Shown piece after piece: positions 1 through 12,000 of a stretch of DNA of 64,000 nt. Each line of letters opens with the position of its first letter. The stretch's first letter is position 1. Origin of the DNA: Desulfopila sp. IMCC35008. GTDB lineage: Bacteria > Desulfobacterota > Desulfobulbia > Desulfobulbales > Desulfocapsaceae. The stretch spans positions 4,986,501 to 5,050,500 of the forward strand of contig NZ_CP050700.1 in assembly GCF_010646885.2 (NCBI RefSeq), read 5' to 3'. The translations under genes and the position numbers were made by a program. Under the pieces are notes generated by a model. The model made no database searches. It saw nothing but the letters and a program-made list of their open reading frames with translations, and was not told where the DNA came from.

Positions 1-3000
1 CGCCGCCAGCTCATCGAGCTCACGGTAACTGCACTGCTCCTCACCTCTGACCAGAGCGATTGCCTCAGGAGTGCGACAGGCCTGCCGGTCGAATAAACTC
101 ACCAGAGTGGCCGATTGCGGCCACTGGCTTGGTGCGGGATTGCAGCCGACAGTCAGCTCTTCTCGCTCACGGTCATCAAGAATAAGATGTGGATCCAGAC
201 AGCGTTCCGGATTCTCTGTGAGATGCTTCAATATGCTGCGGAACCAGTTAACAAGTGATTCCAACTGGTATGTACTGTAAATCCCGGCAGCTGCGGCAAT
301 TCGTATTCGGGTCACAGAGCCGGTTCGGCTGATGGTGAAGACCATGCCGGTGTCGGTGTTCTCAAACCCCTCTTCCACCAGCGGATTCCGCAACTCGATC
401 AAATCATCCAGACCGGCGGCAACATGAAAATCAACATAGTTGAAAAGGATATCAAAGAGCCGCTGTTCAGAGCCACCGGCCCCAACAAGACTGCTGATCT
501 CACTTAATGGGAAACGATCATGAAGACGGATCTCAACAAGCTGATCACGCAGTTTATGGACAAGGTGCTGACCGCTCAAGTCGTTACGGAGGTGGATCCG
601 GAGTGGTACACTGTTCAGGAAACAACCGAGTATTTCGTCACTCTTCTCGATTTCCGGCCGATTATGGCTCACCAAACCAAATAACAGATCGGAGCGATTG
701 GTGGTAAAACGCAGTAAGGCGGTAAATGCAGCAAGAAAAAGAGGCTGCTCTCCAGTCTGCAGGACCATACCTGCTTTTGCTACCTGCCTGGTAAGTTGCC
801 GATCAAGATCGACCTGATATTCTGTAACTCCCCGGTTGCTTCTCCTGTTTGCTGATCGTTGCAGCGGGAGCGGCGTAAGCTCCCAGTCACGCAGGGTCTG
901 CTGCCAGAAACTCACATGACCAGGCCAGTCTTTGTGGGCCATCTGCTCTGTGACAAAATCCCGGTAACTGCCTGCAAGCGGGCTTGGACGAAAATCAGGA
1001 TTCCGACCTAAAGCCGAAGTAGTACGCAGCAACTCATTAAGCATGGCAGCATTGGACCAACCATCGAGAATCGCATGATGGAATGACCAGAGCAAACCAT
1101 ACTCCTGATCACCGAGAGAATACAGACTGAACCGCCATAATCCAGGTCTCGCCGGGTCAAAAGGGGCTGCCAGATCATCCTTCTGCTTCATGCGGAGGTG
1201 CTGCCGTTGCTCCTCCCTTTCAGAGAACTGCAAATCCTCATAAGTCAGATAGTCAGCGATAGGTTTATCCAGGCGGCGATGAACGAGTTGAAGCGGCTCG
1301 TCAAAACCAGCCAGGGCAAATCCGGTGCGCAAAATTGAATGACGTTCAACCAGCAGTTCGAGGGCCCTGGCGAAACGTATCGGATCAAAATCGTGACTGA
1401 CGAACTGGATATAGAACTGGTCATGATACACCCCCTGCCCGGCGGCAAGAGCATGATAGATCATGCCGAGCTGGATGTCGCTCATCGGATAGAGATCCTC
1501 TACACCATCTAAAGGAATCGTCTGATCTTCCTTGAGTTGTAAATGCTTCCGCATTTTTTCCAGCTGCTGATAGACCGGTGCCAGATCTGGCCCGTCTGTC
1601 AGTAGCTGGTCCGCTTCAAGAAAACCTGCGAGCTGGGCCACAGTTGGGTAGCGGAAAAGAGCGGCAAGCGGCAAACGCCGGCCCAATGTACGCGCCATAT
1701 TGTCGGCCAGGCGTAAAACCTTGATGGAATCTCCGCCAAGAGCAAAATAATTGTCGTGGATACCGACCACCTCCCGACCAAGGAGATCCTGCCAGAGGAT
1801 GACCAACTGGCCCTCCAGGGGGGTGCGCGCAGCCTGATAGATGCCGTTATCGGTTATCAGCGTGCCCTCTCCTGCCTGCGGATCAGGCAGAGCCCTGCGA
1901 TCAAGCTTATTATTGGCGGTCAGCGGAAGCTCTGCCAGCCGGACAAAATAGGCCGGCAGCATGTACTCGGCCAGCCGGCCCCGAAGATGGCGGCGCAGAG
2001 GCTCGAGTTCCACCATTTGCTCCATTACCAGATAGGCAATGAGATGTTGTTCACCCTCATCATTGTTACGGGCAACCACTGCTGCCTCACTCACCGTCGG
2101 ATGATCCAGCAGGGCCGCCTCTATCTCTCCTGGCTCGATGCGATAACCACGCACCTGCACCTGCTGATCGTTGCGGCCAAGATATTCCAAAGTACCATCC
2201 AGCCGGTACCTTCCCAGGTCGCCGGTCCGATAGAGCCGCTCCCCATTGACAAAGGGGCTGACCAGAAAGTGTTCAGCAGTGAGTTCTGCCTTCTCGTGAT
2301 ACCCCAGGCAGACGCCGTCGCCGCCGACATAGAGCTCACCTGTAACTCCGGCCGGTACAGGGTGGCCCGCATCGTCACAGATATACACCGTGACCGTAGG
2401 CAAGGGGGAGCCGATGGGACTGCTGCCGTCGGCCTCGAAGATATCAGCCTTTTGCAGCGGGTACCAGGTCACATGGACCGTGGTCTCACTGATGCCGTAC
2501 ATGTTAATCAGTTGGACCTGCTCCAGAGGGAAACGGCGAACCCAGCCCTTCAGGGTAGCAGGCTCGAGCCGATCACCCCCGAATATCACCAGACGCAGGG
2601 CCCGGAGCTCAGCCCGATTCTCCACGGCCACCCGGCTGAGGTTGGAAAAACTGCCGGGAGTCTGGTTGAGAATAGATACCTGGTGGCGGTCCAGCAGCGC
2701 CAGGAACCGCTCGGTATCACGGACTTCTTCCACGTCCGGAACGACCAGGCGACCACCGCGGAGCAGGGCCCCGAATAGTTCCCAGACCGAGAAATCAAAA
2801 CAGGCCGAATGTGCCATCACCCAAACGTCTTCAGAGTCGAAATCAAAGGGAAATGCATCATTGAAGAGCAGCCGGACCACGTTGCTGTGACTGACCACGC
2901 AGCCCTTCGGCCTGCCGGTGGAACCGGAGGTGTAAATGATATAGGCGGGCGAGTGGGGGAGAATGCTCCGGGCTTTTTGTGCCGCCCCGCAACCAGGCAG

Positions 3001-6000
3001 CTCAGCTGGATCGATCTGGATCATGCTCTCTACTACGGGCAGGGCCTGGTCACTCAGTAGCAGACGACAGCCGCTGTCCTGTAACATGAACAGCTGACGC
3101 TGCTCGGGATAGCGAGGATCAACGGGGACATAGCAGCCCCCTGCCTTGAGAACACCCAGGATAGCAGCAATAAGCTGAATCGAAGGATGCAGACAGACCC
3201 CCACCGCTTCACCCGGTGCCAGTCCCTGCTGCTGCAGCCCGCTGCAGATCCTCGCCGCCAGCTCATCGAGCTCACGGTAACTGCACTGCTCCTCACCTCT
3301 GACCAGAGCGATTGCCTCAGGAGTGCGACAGGCCTGCCGGTCGAATAAACTCACCAGAGTGGCCGATTGCGGCCACTGGCTTGGTGCGGGATTGCAGCCG
3401 ACAGTCAGCTCTTCTCGCTCACGGTCATCAATTATTTGCAGTTTTTTCAGCGGCTGCAAGGGGTCACGAGCCGTACTCTCCAGCAGTTGCTGCAGATGCC
3501 CTGCCATCCGTTCAATACGCTCACGGTCGAACAGGTCACTGTTGTACTCCAGTTCCAGGGAGAGCCCGGTTGCCTCAGTAAAGGTGAAGCTGAGATCAAA
3601 CTTGACCCGCTCTATACCACTCTCCACCGGCTCGACATGGATCCCGTCCAGCTCTAAAGAGGTAACGGTCTCTGCGGTTTCATAAGCCACCATTACATCA
3701 AACAGCGGACTGCGGCCCGTATCACGCTGCAGTTCCAGCTCTTCAACCAATCGGTCAAAGGGATAGTCCTGATTGTCAAAGGCCTCGGAAACCGTCTGCT
3801 GCACCTGATGAAGGAGAGCGGTGAAACTTTCCTGCCCGTTCAACCGACTGCGAAGAGCAAGGGTATTGACGTAAAAACCTATCTGGTCTTCAAGTTCCAA
3901 CCGGTTGCGACCAGCGGCCGGAGCACCCACAATGATCTCATCCGCGCCGGTATAACGATGCAGCAGCACATTCACCAGGGCAACCACCACCATATAGACC
4001 GTGACCCCGTGCTCAGAAGCCAGCTGACTCAGCATAGGCCGCTGCATTTCTGCCAATTCCAGCTTAAGACTCTCACCCCGGTAACTCTTCAATACCGGCC
4101 GCTGCCGATCAGTCGGCAGCTGCAGTACCGGCAGCGGAGCCGCCAGTTGCTCCAGCCAGTAACGTCGTTGTTCCGCCAGGTGCTCTTCACTGAGCAATCG
4201 GCGCTGCCAGGCGGCATACTCCTTGTACTGCAAGGCAAGGGGCTCCAGTGCAGGAGACTCGCCTGAAGTAAAAGCACTGTAGAATTGGCTCAATTCACGG
4301 GTCAGCAATCCCGCCGACAAGCCATCGCAGATGATGTGGTGAACGCCGAATGCGAGCTGCCAGCTCTCATCAGCCTCACGCACCAGAAGTGTCCGGAACA
4401 GCGGGCCGGTCTCCAAATCAAAAGGCTGACTGAAAAACTCCCCGACCACCTGGTCACAGCTGTCCTCGGGATACTTGCGAAGATCCTTCTGGATGAAAGA
4501 GGTTCCGGCAGAATCGACCACCTGATGAACCTCGTCTTCCTGCTGGATAAACCGTGTCCGGAGTATCTCGTGACGGTGAATCAGGGCGTCGAGTCCCTGA
4601 CGAAAGGCCACAGCGTTAAAATTGCCACGGAGCCTGAACCGGGCTGGCATCAGGTAGGCCAGGCCCGCTCCTTCAAACTGGTCAAGAATCCACAGCCGGT
4701 GCTGACCGTGGGAAACCGGGTAAGAAGAAGCCTCCACCAGAGGTTCCAACGGCAGAAAACGGCAGGGTTGACGTCGCTGCAGGAGCTCGGCCAATTCGGC
4801 AATGGTCGGGCTGTTGAACAGATCCCGCAGGCCAACCTGCAGCTTGAGACGGGCACTGATGGCACCGATGACCCGCGCCGCCTTGAGACTCTGCCCGCCA
4901 ATGGCAAAAAAATTGTCGTCTATGCCTGGGTTATGGCCAAGCACCTGGCTCCAGATTTCAACCAGCTGCCCCTCCAGAGAGGTGCGAGCCATGCGGCCAG
5001 CATGGTCCGGGCTGAGCCGCCTCGCCGAGACCTCCAGTGGCAGGCGGCGACGATCGATCTTGCCACTGGCAGACAGGGACAATTGCTCGAGCTGTATAAA
5101 ACGCGAAGGAACCATATACTGAGGCAGCCAGCGGCGACAATGGACAAGGAGGTCTTCAAGTCGTAGTGGTGCGCTGCCCTCAAGGTAGGCAACCAGTTCC
5201 CGGTCACCGCCCTCGCCTTCGACGATTACCACCGCCCCGCGTAATGCCGGATACCGTTCCAGGGTCGTCTCGATTTCACCTGCTTCAATCCGGAAGCCTC
5301 GGATCTTGACCTGGTTGTCACGCCTGCCAAGAAATGCAATGGTCCCGTCGCCCAGCCACTGCCCCAGGTCACCGCTGCGGTAACAACGCTCACCGCCTAT
5401 TTCTATAAATCTGCGGGAGCTTAAGGCACTGTCACCCAGATAACCACGCGCCAGACCACGACCGCTGATCACGATCTCACCGGGCACACCAACCGGTACC
5501 TCACGGAAATGATCATCAAGGATCTGTATCCGCAGGTTGCTCATGGGACGGCCGATAGGCAGGGTCAATTCCTGCAGTCGCGGATCATCATGTGAAAAAC
5601 AGTCACTGATGCTGTCGACGCTGCATTCGCTTGGACCGTAGAGATTGTGAACCCGAATACCATGATGGGCAGAAGGAGCCAGCAACTGCCGCACCAGTGA
5701 TGGGGGCAACTCTTCACCGCCTACCAGGAGCCGCTCAAGCGCTGGATAACGTGCCTCGGGGGCACGCTCGAGCACCAGCCGCAACAACGACGGCGTCAGA
5801 TCACACAGCTGGATCTGCTCCTGCTGCAGCCAGCGACTGAAAAGGACACCGTCCTGTTTCGTCGGATTTGCTGCCACCTGCAGGCTGTGGCCAAGACACA
5901 GAGCGGCAAAGATCTGCTGCAACGAGGCGTCGAACTGGCAGGAGGCGCACAGGCCGATACGGAGTGGGGAAGCCAGGTCGGCATAAACCTCTTTCTCCAG

Positions 6001-9000
6001 GGCCGTCACCAGGTTGGCAAGAGCTTGGTGCTCAATCATCACCCCTTTGGGCTCACCGGTGGAACCGGAGGTATAGATCACATAGGCGAGCGAGTCCATT
6101 GCCGGCAAAATAGCAGGGGCAGGGCTGAGTGCGGCCTCTGCCAGGGGCAGATCAAGATCAAACCGGGGCAGGTCAACCGGCAGCACCAGTTCCTGAACAC
6201 TGACCACGGCCCGGCAGCCGCTGTTGCTCAGCATCCAGACAAGCCTCTCTTCGGGAAGATCAGGCTCCAAGGCAAGGAAAGCACCACCGGCCCTCAGGAC
6301 ACCCAGCAGTCCCACCATCAGGTACGAGGAGCGCGGCAGGATTACCGCAACCACCTGGTCTGCTTCGAGTTGCACCTCACCCTGCAGTTGACCGGCCAGG
6401 TGATTGGCGCGCTGTTCAAGCTCGCCATAACTGAAACTCTGGGTGTCACAGGCTACTGCCTGCTGCTCGCCGCAACGACTCGCCACCGCCATAAAGCGCT
6501 CCACGACACCGCGTCCGCCTGGGTACTGCTCGCCCTCCTGCCATCCCTGCAGCTGGGCCGTCTCTGCCGGCGTCAGCAGGGACAGCTCGGACAGCCGCTG
6601 CCGGGGGGCAGCAACAGCCGCTTTCAGCAGTTGCTGCAGATGTCCTGCCATCCGTTCAATACGCTCACGGTCGAACAGGTCACTGTTGTACTCCAGTTCC
6701 AGGGAGAGCCCGGTTGCCTCAGTAAAGGTGAAGCTGAGATCAAACTTGACCCGCTCTATACCACTCTCCACCGGCTCGACATGGATCCCGTCCAGCTCTA
6801 AAGAGGTAACGGTCTCTGCGGTTTCATAAGCCACCATTACATCAAACAGCGGACTGCGGCCCGTATCACGCTGCAGTTCCAGCTCTTCAACCAATCGGTC
6901 AAAGGGATAGTCCTGATTGTCAAAGGCCTCGGAAACCGTCTGCTGCACCTGATGAAGGAGAGCGGTGAAACTTTCCTGCCCGTTCAACCGACTGCGAAGA
7001 GCAAGGGTATTGACGTAAAAACCTATCTGGTCTTCAAGTTCCAACCGGTTGCGACCAGCGGCCGGAGCACCCACAATGATCTCATCCGCGCCGGTATAAC
7101 GATGCAGCAGCACATTCACCAGGGCAACCACCACCATATAGACCGTGACCCCGTGCTCAGAAGCCAGCTGACTCAGCATAGGCCGCTGCATTTCTGCCAA
7201 TTCCAGCTTAAGACTCTCACCCCGGTAACTCTTCAATACCGGCCGCTGCCGATCAGTCGGCAGCTGCAGTACCGGCAGCGGAGCCGCCAGTTGCTCCAGC
7301 CAGTAACGTCGTTGTTCCGCCAGGTGCTCTTCACTGAGCAATCGGCGCTGCCAGGCGGCATACTCCTTGTACTGCAAGGCAAGGGGCTCCAGTGCAGGAG
7401 ACTCGCCTGAAGTAAAAGCACTGTAGAATTGGCTCAATTCACGGGTCAGCAATCCCGCCGACAAGCCATCGCAGATGATGTGGTGAACGCCGAATGCGAG
7501 CTGCCAGCTCTCATCAGCCTCACGCACCAGAAGTGTCCGGAACAGCGGGCCGGTCTCCAAATCAAAAGGCTGACTGAAAAACTCCCCGACCACCTGGTCA
7601 CAGCTGTCCTCGGGATACTTGCGAAGATCCTTCTGGATGAAAGAGGTTCCGGCAGAATCGACCACCTGATGAACCTCGTCTTCCTGCTGGATAAACCGTG
7701 TCCGGAGTATCTCGTGACGGTGAATCAGGGCGTCGAGTCCCTGACGAAAGGCCACAGCGTTAAAATTGCCACGGAGCCTGAACCGGGCTGGCATCAGGTA
7801 GGCCAGGCCCGCTCCTTCAAACTGGTCAAGAATCCACAGCCGGTGCTGACCGTGGGAAACCGGGTAAGAAGAAGCCTCCACCAGAGGTTCCAACGGCAGA
7901 AAACGGCAGGGTTGACGTCGCTGCAGGAGCTCGGCCAATTCGGCAATGGTCGGGCTGTTGAACAGATCCCGCAGGCCAACCTGCAGCTTGAGACGGGCAC
8001 TGATGGCACCGATGACCCGCGCCGCCTTGAGACTCTGCCCGCCAATGGCAAAAAAATTGTCGTCTATGCCTGGGCTATGGCCAAGCACCTGGCTCCAGAT
8101 TTCAACCAGCTGCCCCTCCAGAGGGGTGCGAGCCATGCGACCAGCATGGTCCGGGCTGAGCCGCCTAGCCGAGACCTCCAGAGGCAGACGGCGACGATCG
8201 ATCTTGCCACTGGCAGACAGGGGGAATTGCTCGAGCTGCATAAAACGCGAAGGAACCATATACTGAGGCAGCCAGCGGCGACAATGGACAAGGAGGTCTT
8301 CAAGTCGTAATGGTGCGCTGCCCTCCAGGTAGGCAACCAGTTCCCGGTCACCGCCCTCGCCTTCGACGATTACCACCGCCCTGCGTAATGCCGGATACCG
8401 TTCCAGGGTCGTCTCGATTTCACCTGCTTCAATCCGGAAGCCACGGATCTTGACCTGGTTGTCACGCCTGCCAAGAAATGCAATGGTCCCGTCGCCCAGC
8501 CACTGCCCCAGGTCACCGCTGCGGTAACAACGCTCACCGCCTACTTCTATAAATCTGCGGGAGTTTAAGGCACTGTCACCCAGATAACCACGCGCCAGAC
8601 CACGACCGCTGATCAGTATCTCACCGGGCACACCAACCGGTACCTCACGGAAATGATCATCAAGGATCTGTATCCGCAGGTTGCTCATGGGACGGCCGAT
8701 AGGCAGGGTCAATTCCTGCAGTCGCGGATCATCATGTGAAAAACAGTCACTGATGCTGTCGACGCTGCATTCGCTTGGACCGTAGAGATTGTGAACCCGA
8801 ATACCATGATGGGCAGAAGGAGCCAGCAACTGCCGCACCAGTGATGGGGGCAACTCTTCACCGCCTACCAGGAGCCGCTCAAGCGCTGGATAACGTGCCT
8901 CGGGGGCACGCTCGAGCACCAGCCGCAACAACGACGGCGTCAGATCACACAGCTGGATCTGCTCCTGCTGCAGCCAGCGACTGAAAAGGACACCGTCCTG

Positions 9001-12000
9001 TTTCGTCGGATTTGCTGCCACCTGCAGGCTGTGGCCAAGACACAGAGCGGCAAAGATCTGCTGCAACGAGGCGTCGAACTGGCAGGAGGCGCACAGGCCG
9101 ATACGGAGTGGGGAAGCCAGGTCGGCATAAACCTCTTTCTCCAGGGCCGTCACCAGGTTGGCAAGAGCTTGGTGCTCAATCATCACCCCTTTGGGCTCAC
9201 CGGTGGAACCGGAGGTATAGATCACATAGGCGAGCGAGTCCATTGCCGGCAAAATAGCAGGGGCAGGGCTGAGTGCGGCCTCTGCCAGGGGCAGATCAAG
9301 ATCAAACCGGGGCAGGTCAACCGGCAGCACCAGTTCCTGAACACTGACCACGGCCCGGCAGCCGCTGTTGCTCAGCATCCAGACAAGCCTCTCTTCGGGA
9401 AGATCAGGCTCCAAGGCAAGGAAAGCACCACCGGCCCTCAGGACACCCAGCAGTCCCACCATCAGGTACGAGGAGCGCGGCAGGATTACCGCAACCACCT
9501 GGTCTGCTTCGAGTTGCACCTCACCCTGCAGTTGACCGGCCAGGTGATTGGCGCGCTGTTCAAGCTCGCCATAACTGAAACTCTGGGTGTCACAGGCTAC
9601 TGCCTGCTGCTCGCCGCAACGACTCGCCACCGCCATAAAGCGCTCCACGACACCGCGTCCGCCTGGGTACTGCTCGCCCTCCTGCCATCCCTGCAGCTGG
9701 GCCGTCTCTGCCGGCGTCAGCAGGGACAGCTCGGACAGCCGCTGCCGGGGGGCAGCAACAGCCGCTTTCAGCAGTTGCTGCAGATGCCCTGCCATCCGTT
9801 CAATACGCTCACGGTCGAACAGGTCACTGTTGTACTCCCAGACGCAGCCCAGTTCCCCGTTCTCCGCCTCTTCTATATTGAGAATCAACTCGAATTTGGC
9901 CGCAATTGAACTCTGCGGCATATGTTGCAATATCAATCCCGGCAATTCCAAGGGTAGATGAGAGCGCTGCATGGCACACATCACCTGAAAAAGCGGAGTG
10001 TGTTCCGCGCTACGCTGAGGATGCAGTGCTTCAACCACCTTTTCAAACGGGAGGTCCTGATGGTCCTGTGCTGCTATCATCTTACGGCGCACCCGTGCGA
10101 GCAGACTGCGGAAATCATCTTCTGCCTGCCGTTGATATCTCATTACAACGCTGTTGACAAACAAACCAATGAGCGACTCGCATTGCGATTGTTGTCGATT
10201 GGCAACCGGGATACCAATACAGAATTCCTGTTGGCCACTGTAGCGCTCCAACAAGAGACCGAACGATGCCAACAGGATCATGAAAGGGCTCACCCCCTGT
10301 TTCCGGCTCAGCTCTGACAGGTTACTGCTCAATTCTTTTGAGAGATGTTGGCGCAACAAACAGCCTGTACGCATTTTTTGGGCCGATCGTGGCCTGTCAA
10401 CGGGCAGAACCAGCTGTTCCGGCACTTCTTGTAATTCCTCTTGCCAATAGGTGAGCTGAGCATCGAAGCGACCTGCATTAAACTGCTGCCGCTGCCAGAC
10501 GGCAAAATCGTGATAGTCAATCGTCGGTTTTATGAGGGTCGCCGAATGAGCCAAGGGATTGGGATCAGCAAAGTTACGATAGAGTTTGTGAAGTTCCCGA
10601 TTGAAACAATCAATGGACCAGCCGTCAAAGATGATATGGTGAATATTAAACAGCAAGAGGTGACGGTGCTCACTGAAGCGGATCAGCGTTACTCGGAACA
10701 ACGGTCCGGAGGAGAGATCAAAGGGTCGTACAGCATCCTCCTGCGCCAGTCGTCTCATCTCTGAATCCCAGGTATCCGCATCTGCTGTGGAGCTATCAAT
10801 CTGTTCAAGCGGATCATAAGGCAAAAGCAGTTGCAGATCAGGCTGACCTTGCCGCTCAGGAAAAACCAGTCGCAAGCTGCTGTGTCGCCGGACTAACTCC
10901 TGGAGGGCTGACCGTAATGCCAGAGGTTGCAACCTACCGTTCACCTTCACGCCCCACGGCATATTGTAGGCACTTTCACCACCGGCAAGACGGCAGAGCA
11001 GCCAGATTCTCTCTTGGGCAAAACTCGTTTTAAGTCCTGCCCCTGAAGGTAATAACTCAATGACCTCTGTCTCTGCCGACCTGCAATTCTCCAGTTTCTT
11101 CGCCAGATCTGCCAGTACCGGATGATCGAACAACAGGGCGAGTGGCAACTCGATTCCAAACCGGACACGTATCCGGGAGATAAGCTGCATGGCCAGCAGA
11201 GAATGACCTCCCAAAGAAAAGAAATTATCATTGCGCCCTATATTTTCCTGATCGAGCACATCCTCCCATACTGCGGCCAACTTCTGCTCGAAGGGGGTCG
11301 CAGGGCGTTTCTTCCGGCCAGCAGGTTCAACCTCTGCTACCGAAAGTTTCTTCCGATCAATCTTTCCTGCGGCGGTGCGAGGCAACTGCTCCACAACTAC
11401 AAGGGTTGATGGCACCATATACGAGGGAAGACGCTGCGCTACCCAACCGTGTAATTCCTCAACAGTAACAGTTTCGAGGGCATTATCGTCGGCATGGGCT
11501 CCATACGATCTGTCGCCGGGGACAACATGAGCGAGTAATCGTTCACCAGTGCTATTCGTCTGCAAACTGACAACCGCCTCTCTCACCAGAGGGTGACGAC
11601 ACAGCATCTGTTCGATCTCAACCGGCTCAATACGAAAACCACGTAACTGGATCTGCTCATCGATACGACCGAGGAACTCCAGGCACCCGTCGCTGCGCCA
11701 ACACCCTAAATCCCCGGTGCGGTAGAGAATCTCCCCAGAAACAGGGTGACAGACAAAGGCTGTTGTTGTCAGATCGGGGCGCTTGTAATACCCTGACGAC
11801 AATAAGCCTTCAAGATAGATTTCACCACGGACCCCAATTGGCATGGGCTGAAGGCTCTCGTCAAGCACATGAATCCGCCGTGATCCAACGGCACGGCCAA
11901 TGGGCGTTACCGCTTCAGGATCTGCAGGACCATACGGGATCTCATACATACTAGCGGTTATGACCCCTTCTGTTGGACCATAGGCGTTGATAAAATCGAT

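Noticed and set aside
71..280. Short rightward frame repeated at 3323-3685
   Set aside because: It is the antisense of the duplicated A-domain start in the NRPS, not a separate gene.
1756..2778. Long rightward open frame within the NRPS region, with similar ones at 4285-5166, 5887-6801 and 9031-9909
   Set aside because: They are antisense to unmistakable NRPS domains, repeat with the 3144-bp duplication and have no family motifs.
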